A stretch of DNA of 64,000 nt from Zerene cesonia (taxonomy: Eukaryota > Arthropoda > Insecta > Lepidoptera > Pieridae). The notes below the pieces were generated by a model. It saw nothing but the letters and a program-made list of their open reading frames with translations, did not search any database and was not told the DNA's origin. Below are positions 24,093 through 33,579 of this stretch, in pieces. The stretch is taken from the NCBI RefSeq assembly GCF_012273895.1, contig NC_052128.1, positions 2,356,001 to 2,420,000 on the forward strand, read 5' to 3'. The translations under genes and the position numbers were made by a program. How positions within the stretch are numbered: position 1 is the stretch's first letter; every line of letters starts with the position of its first letter.

Positions 24093-24650
24093 TAGGATAG
24101 GATAGGATTATTGAAATCTGAAAAGGATATATATAGGATTTATGACTATTTTTCAACTGTAATTTATTTTCATTGAATAGATATTAGTAGCAAAAAGTAA
24201 TGTTTGAAGGGTTCGGTTCAAGTTTTCTACCTAAATTTTTAATCGTCATATTGCACACTTATAACATTTACCACCGGTTCGGAAGGCAGTTTCTACAGAG
24301 AAGGTAGAGTCAAACGATTTTTCAGTGCTGTTTTTTTCTCGTCTCTATCTCAATTATAACAGATAACATAATACTTTATTGGTATATTATCTAAAAAAAC
24401 AAAAAACCTTTCTTCTTAGAAACCCGCATTACACCAGACATTCATCGTTCTGATAAAAATCCCTAATGTTAAAGACTGGTTTATTTCATTGAGAGCCATT
24501 CGCTGCTCTTCCAAAATCACGCAAGGGTGTGGGAAATGTGGGTCTAGCGTTTATGCAACGTACGTATTTGCGCGCTTTATGTTCCTGAGCTTGTAGGCGC
24601 GTGATCTGAATGGACGCCGGTGAATCGTAATCGCATGCAACGTTAAATGG

Positions 24651-24690
24651 TACGATGCGCATCGTATTTACGCACTACGCTGCGTAGTGC
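24651..24690. repeat. Two adjacent perfect palindromes
   Basis: 24651-24666 reads TACGATGCGCATCGTA, a perfect 16-bp palindrome. 24672-24690 reads GCACTACGC-T-GCGTAGTGC, 9-bp perfect arms with a one-base centre. They are separated by 5 bp and lie 200 bp upstream of the tid start. Confidence 0.9.
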
Positions 24691-24889
24691 ATGCTCAGGG
24701 CTTTTGGTTTTAAAAATCTACTTACTGCGTGGGTATAATTAGGCGATCAATGCACAGACTAGGTAATATAGTAACACCATGGAAATAGGTAATATAGTTC
24801 ACTCAATCTGTCACTCAGTCAATTGTCAATTGTTATTCCACATTATGTCATTTGTCATTGTTTCAACTTACAAATTTCAATCGTTCAAA

Positions 24890-27800
24890 ATGGCTCCGAC
24901 TCGGAGTATTATTGGTTTTTTAAATCCAAAAACCTTTAGCACTGTGTTAAGTAGGAACTTGCCTAAAACTTCATGTCGTTTTGTTCATAAATGCAGTAGT
25001 TGTAACAACTTTTTAGGACGTCCTGCTGCTACCTTAGGAAATAAAAATTTTAAGTGTGAGTTTTACATGCTGACATTACATCACCGGCATAATTTTTACC
25101 AAAATTCTCGTAATGGTTTATTATGTTTATAAAGTACTCATTTAAATACGTGATTTAAGAGTTTATAAAGCATAACTCGTTTTATAACCTTCTAAGTTTT
25201 TCTCATTCATAACCTATAATTTTATCAGATAACGAAATTAGCTCGCAACAGCGATCGATACATACCACCAGTAGCTTAGACGCTAGAGCTGACTACTACA
25301 AAGTTTTGGGTGTATCAAAAAATGCTTCAGCGAAGGACATAAAGAAGGCATATTATCAACTTGCTAAGAAGTATCATCCTGATGCAAATAAATCTGATCC
25401 AGAAGCTCCGAAAAAGTTCCAGGAGGTTTCTGAAGCATATGAGGTTAGTTTATTATGATTTTACTTGAATCTTTTCAATATAATTATACAAATTGTTAAA
25501 ATTTAAACTAATGTGAACCAATTCTAACTCATGTACATAGATTATAATAGAATGAATTCATACAATAAAAATGCATTCTGAATATACTCTTTGTGTGCTT
25601 TTTAAAAGAATTGCTGTTAGATTATGAACTTTTTTTGTATAATTTTCATCATGTTTTAGATTCTATCAGATGAAAACAAACGTAAGCAATATGATACATA
25701 CGGAACAACATCAGACCAAATGGGAGGCATGGGAGGACCAGGAGGTTCAGATGGTTTCACTCACCAGTGGCAGTACAAATCAACGATCGACCCTGAGGAG
25801 TTGTTCCGTAAAATCTTTGGAGATGCTGGTTTCAAGAGTGAGGCATTCAGTGACTTTGCTGAGAGTCAGTTTGGATATGGGGCGGCTCAAGAAGTGAGTG
25901 ACATTTAACAACATACCCATCATAATTCACATCCATCTATCAGATACATATATCACATACATATATGTCAGATATAAAGTTAAAGATTTCTTGTTTAAAT
26001 ATTCATGTACCTTATTATTTAATGATGCAAATTTATATAAATAGCTTTATTCTATGTAAACATCTATGTTAAAATACACAGTACAAAAATATAAATTAAG
26101 ATAATTATTCATCATTAATTGAAAATCAATTGTTGTATATTAATAAATCATATTTATTTCAGGTGATAATAAACCTGCGGTTCACAGAAGCGGCAAGGGG
26201 TGTGAGCAAAGATATAAACATTAATGTGGTGGACACTTGTCCTAAATGCCAGGGCTCTAGGTGTGAACTTGGCACCAAGGCTATTAAATGCACATACTGC
26301 AATGGAACTGGCATGGAGACATTTTCTAGAGGTATTGCTATTGTTAACAAAATATTAGATTGATTTGTTCTACATAACCTTCATGCCACTGATTGAAATT
26401 ATGAAGCTACTAGATGCTCATCCCTTCTCCTCCCAGATATCAAGACTCCTGTTTTATCCCAAGGGAGCATTTAATCTGGATAAAGAGTATCCTATCACCC
26501 AAGTCATCTCATACCCTATTTCGAATTTCAACAAAATCTGGTCAATAGTTTCAGTGTGATTGACAAACAAACATACAAATGAACAAATTTTCACATTTAT
26601 GATATTAGTGTAATAGTGTAATAGTGTATATGCAATGAGAAAGTCTATTTATTTGGCAAATGGCCTTATTCACATATAAAATTGTAAAAAGTTTTAATAT
26701 TATATGCAAAAACTTTTGTATAGTTGTTTCTATGATATTAAGTTGAAATGGATAAAAGGATTTCTATTACTATGTTTATAGTGAAAACTCAGTAAAGGCT
26801 AATAAATTTTTATTAAAAAATAATGTCTCTATTCTGTGCAAGTCTCTGATGAGTGGAAAATTACAAAAGGAATTTTTGCCATGAACAATTTGTATGTTAC
26901 TTTACTATTGGGTTAATATAAATGTATAATATACAATTCCAGGACCATTTGTGATGCGATCAACATGTCGGCATTGTCATGGCACTAGGATGCTCATTAA
27001 ATTCCCTTGTGTGGAATGCGAAGGAAAAGGTCAAAGTGTAAGTGTCTTAATACATTTATTATGGGCGACTTGAGAATATTGTTCTATTTTGTAGTATTGC
27101 AGACAATTTGATGTTACCTTTTATTGTTGACAACTGATAATTCACTCACATCTTATTAACTCACTCGTGTCCTGCCAGATCAAGATATTTCATTTGTCCC
27201 CACCAGGAATCTAACCCATGACCCCTTGGTTCTACATTCACATGTTAACCACTTTATCAAGAAGGTAAGATACTCATATGAAGATACTCAAATTTCAGGT
27301 GCAAAGAAAGAAAATAACAGTGCCCGTGCCGGCCGGCGTGGAGGACGGACAGACAGTACGCATGTCGGTTGGCAACAACGAGATATTCGTCACATTCAAG
27401 GTGGAGAGCTCCAGCTACTTCCGCCGGGATGGTCCCGATGTGCATACGGATTGTACGGTAAGTACGGTGGTTTGATAGTAAGACTAGCTGTTACCCACAG
27501 CTTCGTCCCCATTATCAAACAAATTTAATGGGAATAAGATATTTCAGCATAGTATGAAGTAGTCTATATCATTCCTACATATATCAAGACTCAAACGAAA
27601 ATATCTCATTACCAAACCGAAGTAAAGACAAATAAATAAAACACATTCGCGTTTATAATATTTTCAGGAATTTAAAAATATTATATAAAGTAAGAAACAC
27701 TAAAGTATTAGAAAAAATAAATGTATTTTAAAAATAAAATTGAATGCATTTTCATCATTGGTTCCAAACCTACGCTATAAGCTCTAAGTGAAATTTCGAA

Positions 27801-30800
27801 ATGCCATACGTGTAGCAGCTATCCATAAATATAATATGAATTAAGTATGTATATAAATGTTTAAATATTTTCAGATTTCCGTATCTCAAGCAATTTTGGG
27901 TGGCACTGTAAGGATACAGGGATTGTATGAAGATCATACATTGCAGGTACTTAATACATAATATTATTTCGTTTTATTTCTTATTGTTTTCAAGAACTTA
28001 TGTTTAGAAATTAAAGACTTTTTAACGGATTTTAAACGCGATTTAGTCATTACATAATTTAATCCGATGTTTCGAACTTATGGTTATATTAAAACATCAA
28101 ATTCGTAGGTTAATACATTATAAGAATTATGTTTAAAAAATAAATAGCAATGATTTCAATTTCAACAGATTGTACCTGGTACGTCGTCGCATAGTACTGT
28201 TCGCCTGTCCAGGAAAGGTATGAAGCGAGTCAGTCAGCATGGCTATGGAGATCATTATGTACACATTAAAATACAGGTAATGCTTTTTTGTTCTTCTAAA
28301 CAAATAATATATTGTACTTTTGGCAAAATTTGCAGAGTAAAACAATAATTCCAAAAGTCAAAAATTACTAGAATTTTTTTACAATGTATGGCTACATTGT
28401 TGTAAAAATTTTGTAGTAATATAAACAAGGAATAATTTTTTCTTTAAAATTGAAATAAGAATAAGATAATAAGATGATGACCAATTGACTTACTACTTTA
28501 TTTAAAGCCAAATAGATTGAAATGCAAAGACCAATTTTAAACTTACTCGATATCAACATTAAGGTTCAATTTTCAATTTATTGCTTGGAATTTCATTGTT
28601 TCAATTAACCATTACAGGTTCCGAAAACGTTGAGCGACAAACAAAAAGCGCTCATGTACGCATTTGCAGAGCTCGAGGAAGACACCCCAGGACAAATACA
28701 TGGAGTCACTTTTGATAGAGATGGTAAGAAATAGCTATTTATGGAAATTTTGTTATTTAGATATTGATATTGGGTCGTTTCGTTGTTATGCTTTTGAGGG
28801 TAGAAAAAAAAGTAAATTATTATTTTTATAAGGCGATATTAACATTGATAGCTTGTTTAATAATGCCAAAGAAATTGTTTATGAATGGTTTTGCAAAGGA
28901 AAAGTTACAGGAACCATTATCTTCTTAAGTAAACATTTTTGGGTTGTTAATAGTGAAAATAATTTACTATTAAAATGGCAACCCTCATAAGTTTGTTTGC
29001 TATTTTTTAATAATTTACAACTCCACATATCCCATAAAAATAGTTGTATAGTCACTAAATATCACCGATCCGTACGTAATTTATTTTGCAGAGAGCACAA
29101 AATCTAGCGGTAGTACACAGAGCGCTACGGATTCTCAAAATATACACCCATCGAACAAAGAGAATGCGCAACGCGATAAAGCTAAATGGACATTTCTAGG
29201 TAGCATGATAGATACATTCGACAGGAATCGTTCGACTTTCGTATTAGGTTTCGCTTTGTCTGTCTCTCTGATTATTTATGCATTAACGATTCAGCCGAAT
29301 AGTAGAATTGACATCTCCGATTACATTGCTAGCGAAGAAAGCACTAGGCCCCTGGATGTACCATTGGGTTATCAGAAGGCTATACAGCGACAGAAACAAC
29401 AACAACCTGAGTTGTATGAGGCTTGAGATAAAAAGTCATGATATTATTGGGTATATTTAAAAGGGATGTGCATTTAGTTGGACTATATCATTTAACAATA
29501 AAGTATGAGAATGCCAAATTAACAATCGCTACAATCGGTGATTTAGTATAAAGATAGACAGATGAATTTGTAGATATGGGATAGTACATAATATATGCAT
29601 ATATAATAATGAATTAACTATTTATTAGTATATGGTCAAATTTTAATAAATCTGAATAATTATTCAATAAAATTAACTTATAATCTGCTAGCATTATAAA
29701 AAATAATTTATATTATTAGATGGATGCAATCAAGATTCTGTAACCATTTTGTCCGATCAAGATAAAAAAATTATATAACAATTCTATGACATAGGAAAGA
29801 AAATTGCCATCCATTTCGTTGTATATATATAGGTTTGTATTAAAAAGATATAGTATGATGGTTGTTAACTATTTATTGTAAATAATACTATGAATACACG
29901 ATGTATCGCAAAATTTGTTGTTTTATTTGTCTTGAATCTCCTTTTCCCGCCATCATGCTATAGTCTTTTTATTTTATCATCTATTCAAAGCTTTATTAAC
30001 GAAAATATTCTTGTAGGTAAAGAAGCATAACGACGGAGAAGTTTTTTTTGTAAGTTTTAAATCAGTTAAATCCCCCGATAGTGTAATAACTAGCATTCAT
30101 ATTTTGTGTTGAATTAATAGTTTTTAATATAATTTAACATTGTAGCATGATGGTGAATCCCTAAGTCTTGTAGTCTTATTTTTAAGACTTATTTTCAAAC
30201 TACCAATATTATTAGATGAAAGCGTAACTCACGCTCAAAGATGCCAGGGGGGGAGGGGGGAAATATACACCGTTCTACGTAGTCAGTCGTCCTTCGTTTG
30301 TAAATATTATGTAATCTCAGACTTTGATTGTGGGTTTTAAAATACATTAGACAGCTAAACATTTAGAAACTAATGAATTTATCTCATTTATATAATTATT
30401 ATAACTGTATAAGTCTTCTAATTTCTAAATGTAGGATATTTGCGTAGTCTTCAGGAGAATTCTATATTTAAACTAGTTAATTGATATAATATGCATTGTG
30501 ATACCTTTTACCTTGTGGATTGGTTAGTATAACAGTTATAAATTCCATTTTATTACAATTTCATATTATTTAGTATGTAGCGTAGTTCCGAATTGCCGTA
30601 AAGTATTTCGTAATTANNNNNNNNNNNNNNNNNNNNNNNNNNNNNNNNNNNNNNNNNNNNNNNNNNNNNNNNNNNNNNNNNNNNNNNNNNNNNNNNNNNN
30701 NNNNNNNNNNNNNNNNNNNNNNNNNNNNNNNNNNNNNNNNNNNNNNNNNNNNNNNNNNNNNNNNNNNNNNNNNNNNNNNNNNNNNNNNNNNNNNNNNNNN

Positions 30801-32152
30801 NNNNNNNNNNNNNNNNNNNNNNNNNNNNNNNNNNNNNNNNNNNNNNNNNNNNNNNNNNNNNNNNNNNNNNNNNNNNNNNNNNNNNNNNNNNNNNNNNNNN
30901 NNNNNNNNNNNNNNNNNNNNNNNNNNNNNNNNNNNNNNNNNNNNNNNNNNNNNNNNNNNNNNNNNNNNNNNNNNNNNNNNNNNNNNNNNNNNNNNNNNNN
31001 NNNNNNNNNNNNNNNNNNNNNNNNNNNNNNNNNNNNNNNNNNNNNNNNNNNNNNNNNNNNNNNNNNNNNNNNNNNNNNNNNNNNNNNNNNNNNNNNNNNN
31101 NNNNNNNNNNNNNNNNNNNNNNNNNNNNNNNNNNNNNNNNNNNNNNNNNNNNNNNNNNNNNNNNNNNNNNNNNNNNNNNNNNNNNNNNNNNNNNNNNNNN
31201 NNNNNNNNNNNNNNNNNNNNNNNNNNNNNNNNNNNNNNNNNNNNNNNNNNNNNNNNNNNNNNNNNNNNNNNNNNNNNNNNNNNNNNNNNNNNNNNNNNNN
31301 NNNNNNNNNNNNNNNNNNNNNNNNNNNNNNNNNNNNNNNNNNNNNNNNNNNNNNNNNNNNNNNNNNNNNNNNNNNNNNNNNNNNNNNNNNNNNNNNNNNN
31401 NNNNNNNNNNNNNNNNNNNNNNNNNNNNNNNNNNNNNNNNNNNNNNNNNNNNNNNNNNNNNNNNNNNNNNNNNNNNNNNNNNNNNNNNNNNNNNNNNNNN
31501 NNNNNNNNNNNNNNNNNNNNNNNNNNNNNNNNNNNNNNNNNNNNNNNNNNNNNNNNNNNNNNNNNNNNNNNNNNNNNNNNNNNNNNNNNNNNNNNNNNNN
31601 NNNNNNNNNNNNNNNNACAGATTCGAAATTCAAATGTAATATTTTTTTATAATTAAGTGTAACAGTATTTATGGCCAGACTAAGTATACATAATTCATAT
31701 TTGTAATGTGAGTAATTCGGTAAAATTCTACTGTACTGTTTTTTAATTCTAGGGTAAGTTGTAAGAATATAACAAGAAAATCGTATATTTGAAATAATTA
31801 ACATTTCTAGCATTTTCTCTTATGACAAATTTTCACCGAGATAAGATTTATGTGAATAAAAAATTTTAAATAGAAAAAAAACTTAAGGCGCCTCATCAGA
31901 CGTCACACTATATCAATTTGACACTATTGAGTACAGACTATAAAATAATAATGATATATAGTGTTCGAACGTAATATGCTTTATACTGTCTTTGGTTAAG
32001 TATTTTAATTAATAATTACAGGCAAGAAAATTTCCGTATCCGAGCCTCAGAATTTAGTCGATGCGGTGAAAGAAGCGATCAAGGAAAAGAAAAGCATCGA
32101 AGGAGCTACCGAAGACGACGATTTGAAGGAACCTAAACGCAGCAAGGGTTAA
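24890..32152 (+). CDS. l(2)tid: Mitochondrial DnaJ co-chaperone, l(2)tid / DNAJA3 type
   Basis: Shared exons: 24890-25055, 25229-25443, 25660-25893, 26163-26331, 26943-27037, 27299-27457, 27875-27946, 28169-28276, 28618-28723. The last exon is either 29092-29426 (552 residues) or 32022-32152 (484 residues). All junctions are in phase. The N-terminus (MAPTRSIIGFL..., rich in Arg and hydroxyl residues) looks like a mitochondrial presequence. The J domain covers about residues 77-142 with HPD at 105-107, then a short Gly/Met linker. Four zinc-binding Cys pairs follow at C231/C234, C248/C251, C270/C273 and C284/C287. The first and third are CxxCxGxR instead of the canonical CxxCxGxG. The rest of the shared part, to residue 441, is the substrate-binding region. 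The protein stimulates mitochondrial Hsp70 and delivers clients. In Drosophila the homologue is a tumour-suppressor gene. Start 24890 has the best context (CAAAATGGC) and a presequence, but an in-frame ATG at 24779 cannot be excluded. Confidence 0.94.
26410..26612 (-). mobile_element. Helitron-like element, second subfamily, in tid intron 4
   Basis: On the plus strand it reads CTAGATGCTCATCCCTTCTC, then GTTTTATCCCAAGGGAGCAT, and closes near ACATTTATGATATTAGTGTA. It shares the core with the copies at 43728 and 20660. Confidence 0.6.
27188..27262 (-). repeat. tRNA-like SINE head in tid intron 5
   Basis: On the minus strand it reads GATAAAGTGGTTAACATGTG (box A-like AAGTGGTTAACA), followed by CATGGGTTAGATTCCTGGTG (box B-like GGTTAGATTCC). 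This fits a tRNA-derived SINE promoter. It lies 37 bp upstream of tid exon 6. Confidence 0.5.
27484..27664 (-). mobile_element. Degraded Helitron-like element in tid intron 6
   Basis: On the plus strand it begins CTAGCTGTTACCCACAGCTT and ends near ACACATTCGCGTTTATAATA, the inverted end pair of the ATTATAAATGCG...CTAG repeats. The interior is strongly diverged. Confidence 0.5.
28003..28077 (+). repeat. Dispersed ~70-bp repeat, copy 1
   Basis: TTTAGAAATTAAAGACTTTT then TAACGGATTTTAAACGCGAT, ending near CCGATGTTTCGAAC. Matching copies lie at 35093-35167 (+) and 44494-44540 (-). This copy is in a tid intron. Confidence 0.75.
29092..29426 (+). CDS. l(2)tid: tid alternative last exon A, membrane-tailed isoform
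   Basis: The acceptor TTTATTTTGCAG joins exon 9 (phase 1) to an in-frame 110-residue C-terminus. It begins ESTKSSGSTQSATD, has a basic AQRDKAKWTF segment, then a hydrophobic run at about residues 491-508 of the isoform (FVLGFALSVSLIIYALTI), and ends in a 44-residue hydrophilic tail rich in Gln (RQKQQQPELYEA). The hydrophobic run is long enough for one transmembrane helix. AATAAA lies at 29497. The other isoform lacks all of this. Confidence 0.85.
29497..29502 (+). terminator. Polyadenylation signal for tid isoform A
   Basis: AATAAA 71 bp after the isoform A stop; further AATAAA copies follow, for example near 29665. Confidence 0.55.
29510..30616. other. AT-rich 3' UTR/intron of tid, no coding seen
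   Basis: Downstream of exon A, and within the last intron of isoform B. No exon or clear repeat was seen apart from a short G run near 30248-30260. Confidence 0.5.
30617..31616. other. Assembly gap 3 (1000 N)
   Basis: A placeholder gap inside the last intron of tid isoform B. The right edge carries the same transposon end as gap 2, in opposite orientation. Confidence 0.99.
31617..31686 (-). mobile_element. Transposon terminal sequence running into gap 3
   Basis: On the minus strand it begins TATACTTAGTCTGGCCATAA and runs about 70 bp to TTCGAATCTGT at the N run, matching 17602-17664 base for base as far as I can compare. It points into the gap. Confidence 0.75.
32022..32152 (+). CDS. l(2)tid: tid alternative last exon B, soluble isoform
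   Basis: An acceptor AATAATTACAG is followed by an in-frame 42-residue end, GKKISVSEPQNLVDAVKEAI..., acidic then basic, finishing KEPKRSKG. It fits exon 9 in the same phase as exon A. There is no hydrophobic segment. An AATAAA lies at 32501. The intron is 3.3 kb and contains exon A and gap 3, so use of B requires skipping A. Confidence 0.85.
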
Positions 32153-32500
32153 AACTTAATGTAAGGCCACGTTCAGACTACGAATATACGAATATAATAT
32201 TCGTTTCGTCTTTTTAGGAAAATAGTACGTTTATAGGCTTCCTTGTGTGTTTATACTATAATACATATTTGATACAGTTTTCTTAAATTTCTAAAATAAT
32301 TGATATCAATGTTGTAAAGTAAAAGTTAATATAACTGCATTTCTAAAAAATAATGCGAATACGTGAGAATGCTACCCTTCTTTTTTTTCTCTGCATAAAT
32401 TATTAGATATATGTCCTGTATGGTTTAAAATGCAAATATCGAGTCTTAAAGTGGTCTGAACGTAGTTAACACATTGTAATAAGAGCTATTATTGTTAAGC

Positions 32501-32506
32501 AATAAA
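32501..32506 (+). terminator. Polyadenylation signal for tid isoform B
   Basis: AATAAA about 350 bp after the isoform B stop. Confidence 0.5.
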
Positions 32507-32872
32507 ATCCACTAGTAGAAGAATTAATTCAAGTTTGCGTATTTTATTTGAAAATTCAAAATACATTGACTTTCCTCTAATTTTCCTCTTATTCTGTGAT
32601 ATAATAGATAATAGCTCAAATCTAGTTTTGTTATTGAAATAAAGCGAATCTGTTCTGTTGATTAAAATATAATTTCAATGTGTCTATAGAATTATAGTTT
32701 CATTTAATATATGTATTAAAAAACCAATGAACGCTGTATATAGCAGTTGACTAGTTTGTAGGAAGTATTAAAGAAATACAAGTGATATGTTCTTTTATTT
32801 TAAACCATCCTTTTTTTTCGAAATTAAAATGGAAAAGGTGTGCGGTGCTTCAATATTTTTACACGCTTTTTA

Positions 32873-33310
32873 TTAGCTTCACCTGTATGTTTGTTTGTTT
32901 GTATGTTTGTTTGTTTGTATGTTTGTTTGTTTGTAACTGACTTCTTTGGGCGCGATTTTGACCCACTTTAAACGGCCAGATTTCGTTCAAACTTTGTAGA
33001 TTTATTGAGGACCGATGACAATACACTAATTTGATAAAATTATTCCAGTTTTCAATTTGCAAAATATGATTTTTGTTAAAGCGTGTTTTATAGTTTTTTT
33101 AAACTATTATATTTTATTTTCTATTTCATTGCGACCCGTCACTGAGAGTTTTCCTGAAAGTTTCATTAAATTTAATTTTAGTATAAATATTTTTTTTATT
33201 GTTAAACCGCCTTCAAATTGTCGGAATTAGACCAAATTTTAATTGGACCGCACGGAAGACATCAGCTTTCAAATAAGCGAATAATGATTTTGCATTAAAA
33301 TCGGCTCACG
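32873..33310 (+). repeat. Interspersed repeat with GTTT/GTAT tandem
   Basis: Begins TTAGCTTCACCTGTATGTTT, runs through a (GTTTGTTTGTAT)n tract (32889-32935), then GACTTCTTTGGGCGCGATTT and, further on, CGGAAGACATCAGCTTTCAA. The same head, TTAGCTTCACCGGTATGTTT, occurs at 11447. It lies between the tails of tid and the K2P-like gene. Confidence 0.5.
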
Positions 33311-33573
33311 CAGTCCAAAATTTTAAGATATCAAATCGAAAAAAAATATGTCGAATTAAGTAACTCTTCCTTTTTTTAAAAAAAGGTGGATAAAGATTAT
33401 TAGAATTTTTGTATGCCTGTTTCGGTTTTTATTTAAACTATCTTATGTGAAGGATACTAACAACAATAAACTGACTGACGATCATACCTCGATTCCAGTT
33501 ATTAAAGAAATATTGGGTTTTTTATTAAGTTGCTGTAACCCAAAGATATATAAATAGAATAAAAATATATATT

Positions 33574-33579
33574 TTTATT
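33574..33579 (-). terminator. AATAAA overlapping the K2P-like stop codon
   Basis: The minus strand reads CAA TAA AAA: the stop codon lies inside AATAAA. If used as a signal the 3' UTR would be only tens of bases; use is not shown. Confidence 0.3.

Larger units (their letters stand above)
23584..24889. promoter_or_regulatory. Shared upstream region of ktub and tid
   Basis: The 1.3 kb between the start codons of two divergent genes, so it should contain both promoters. It carries a Helitron-like insertion (23896-24092), a TAGGA tandem (about 24089-24110), and a CpG-rich block at about 24520-24700 with two palindromes. In-frame ATGs at 24779 and 24845 upstream of the tid start make the exact tid 5' end uncertain. 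Confidence 0.5.

Noticed and set aside
25670..25897. Second plus-strand frame (75 codons) in tid exon 3
   Set aside because: Alternative frame of the same exon; the true frame is fixed by the J-domain continuation ILSDENKRKQYDTYG and by splice phases.
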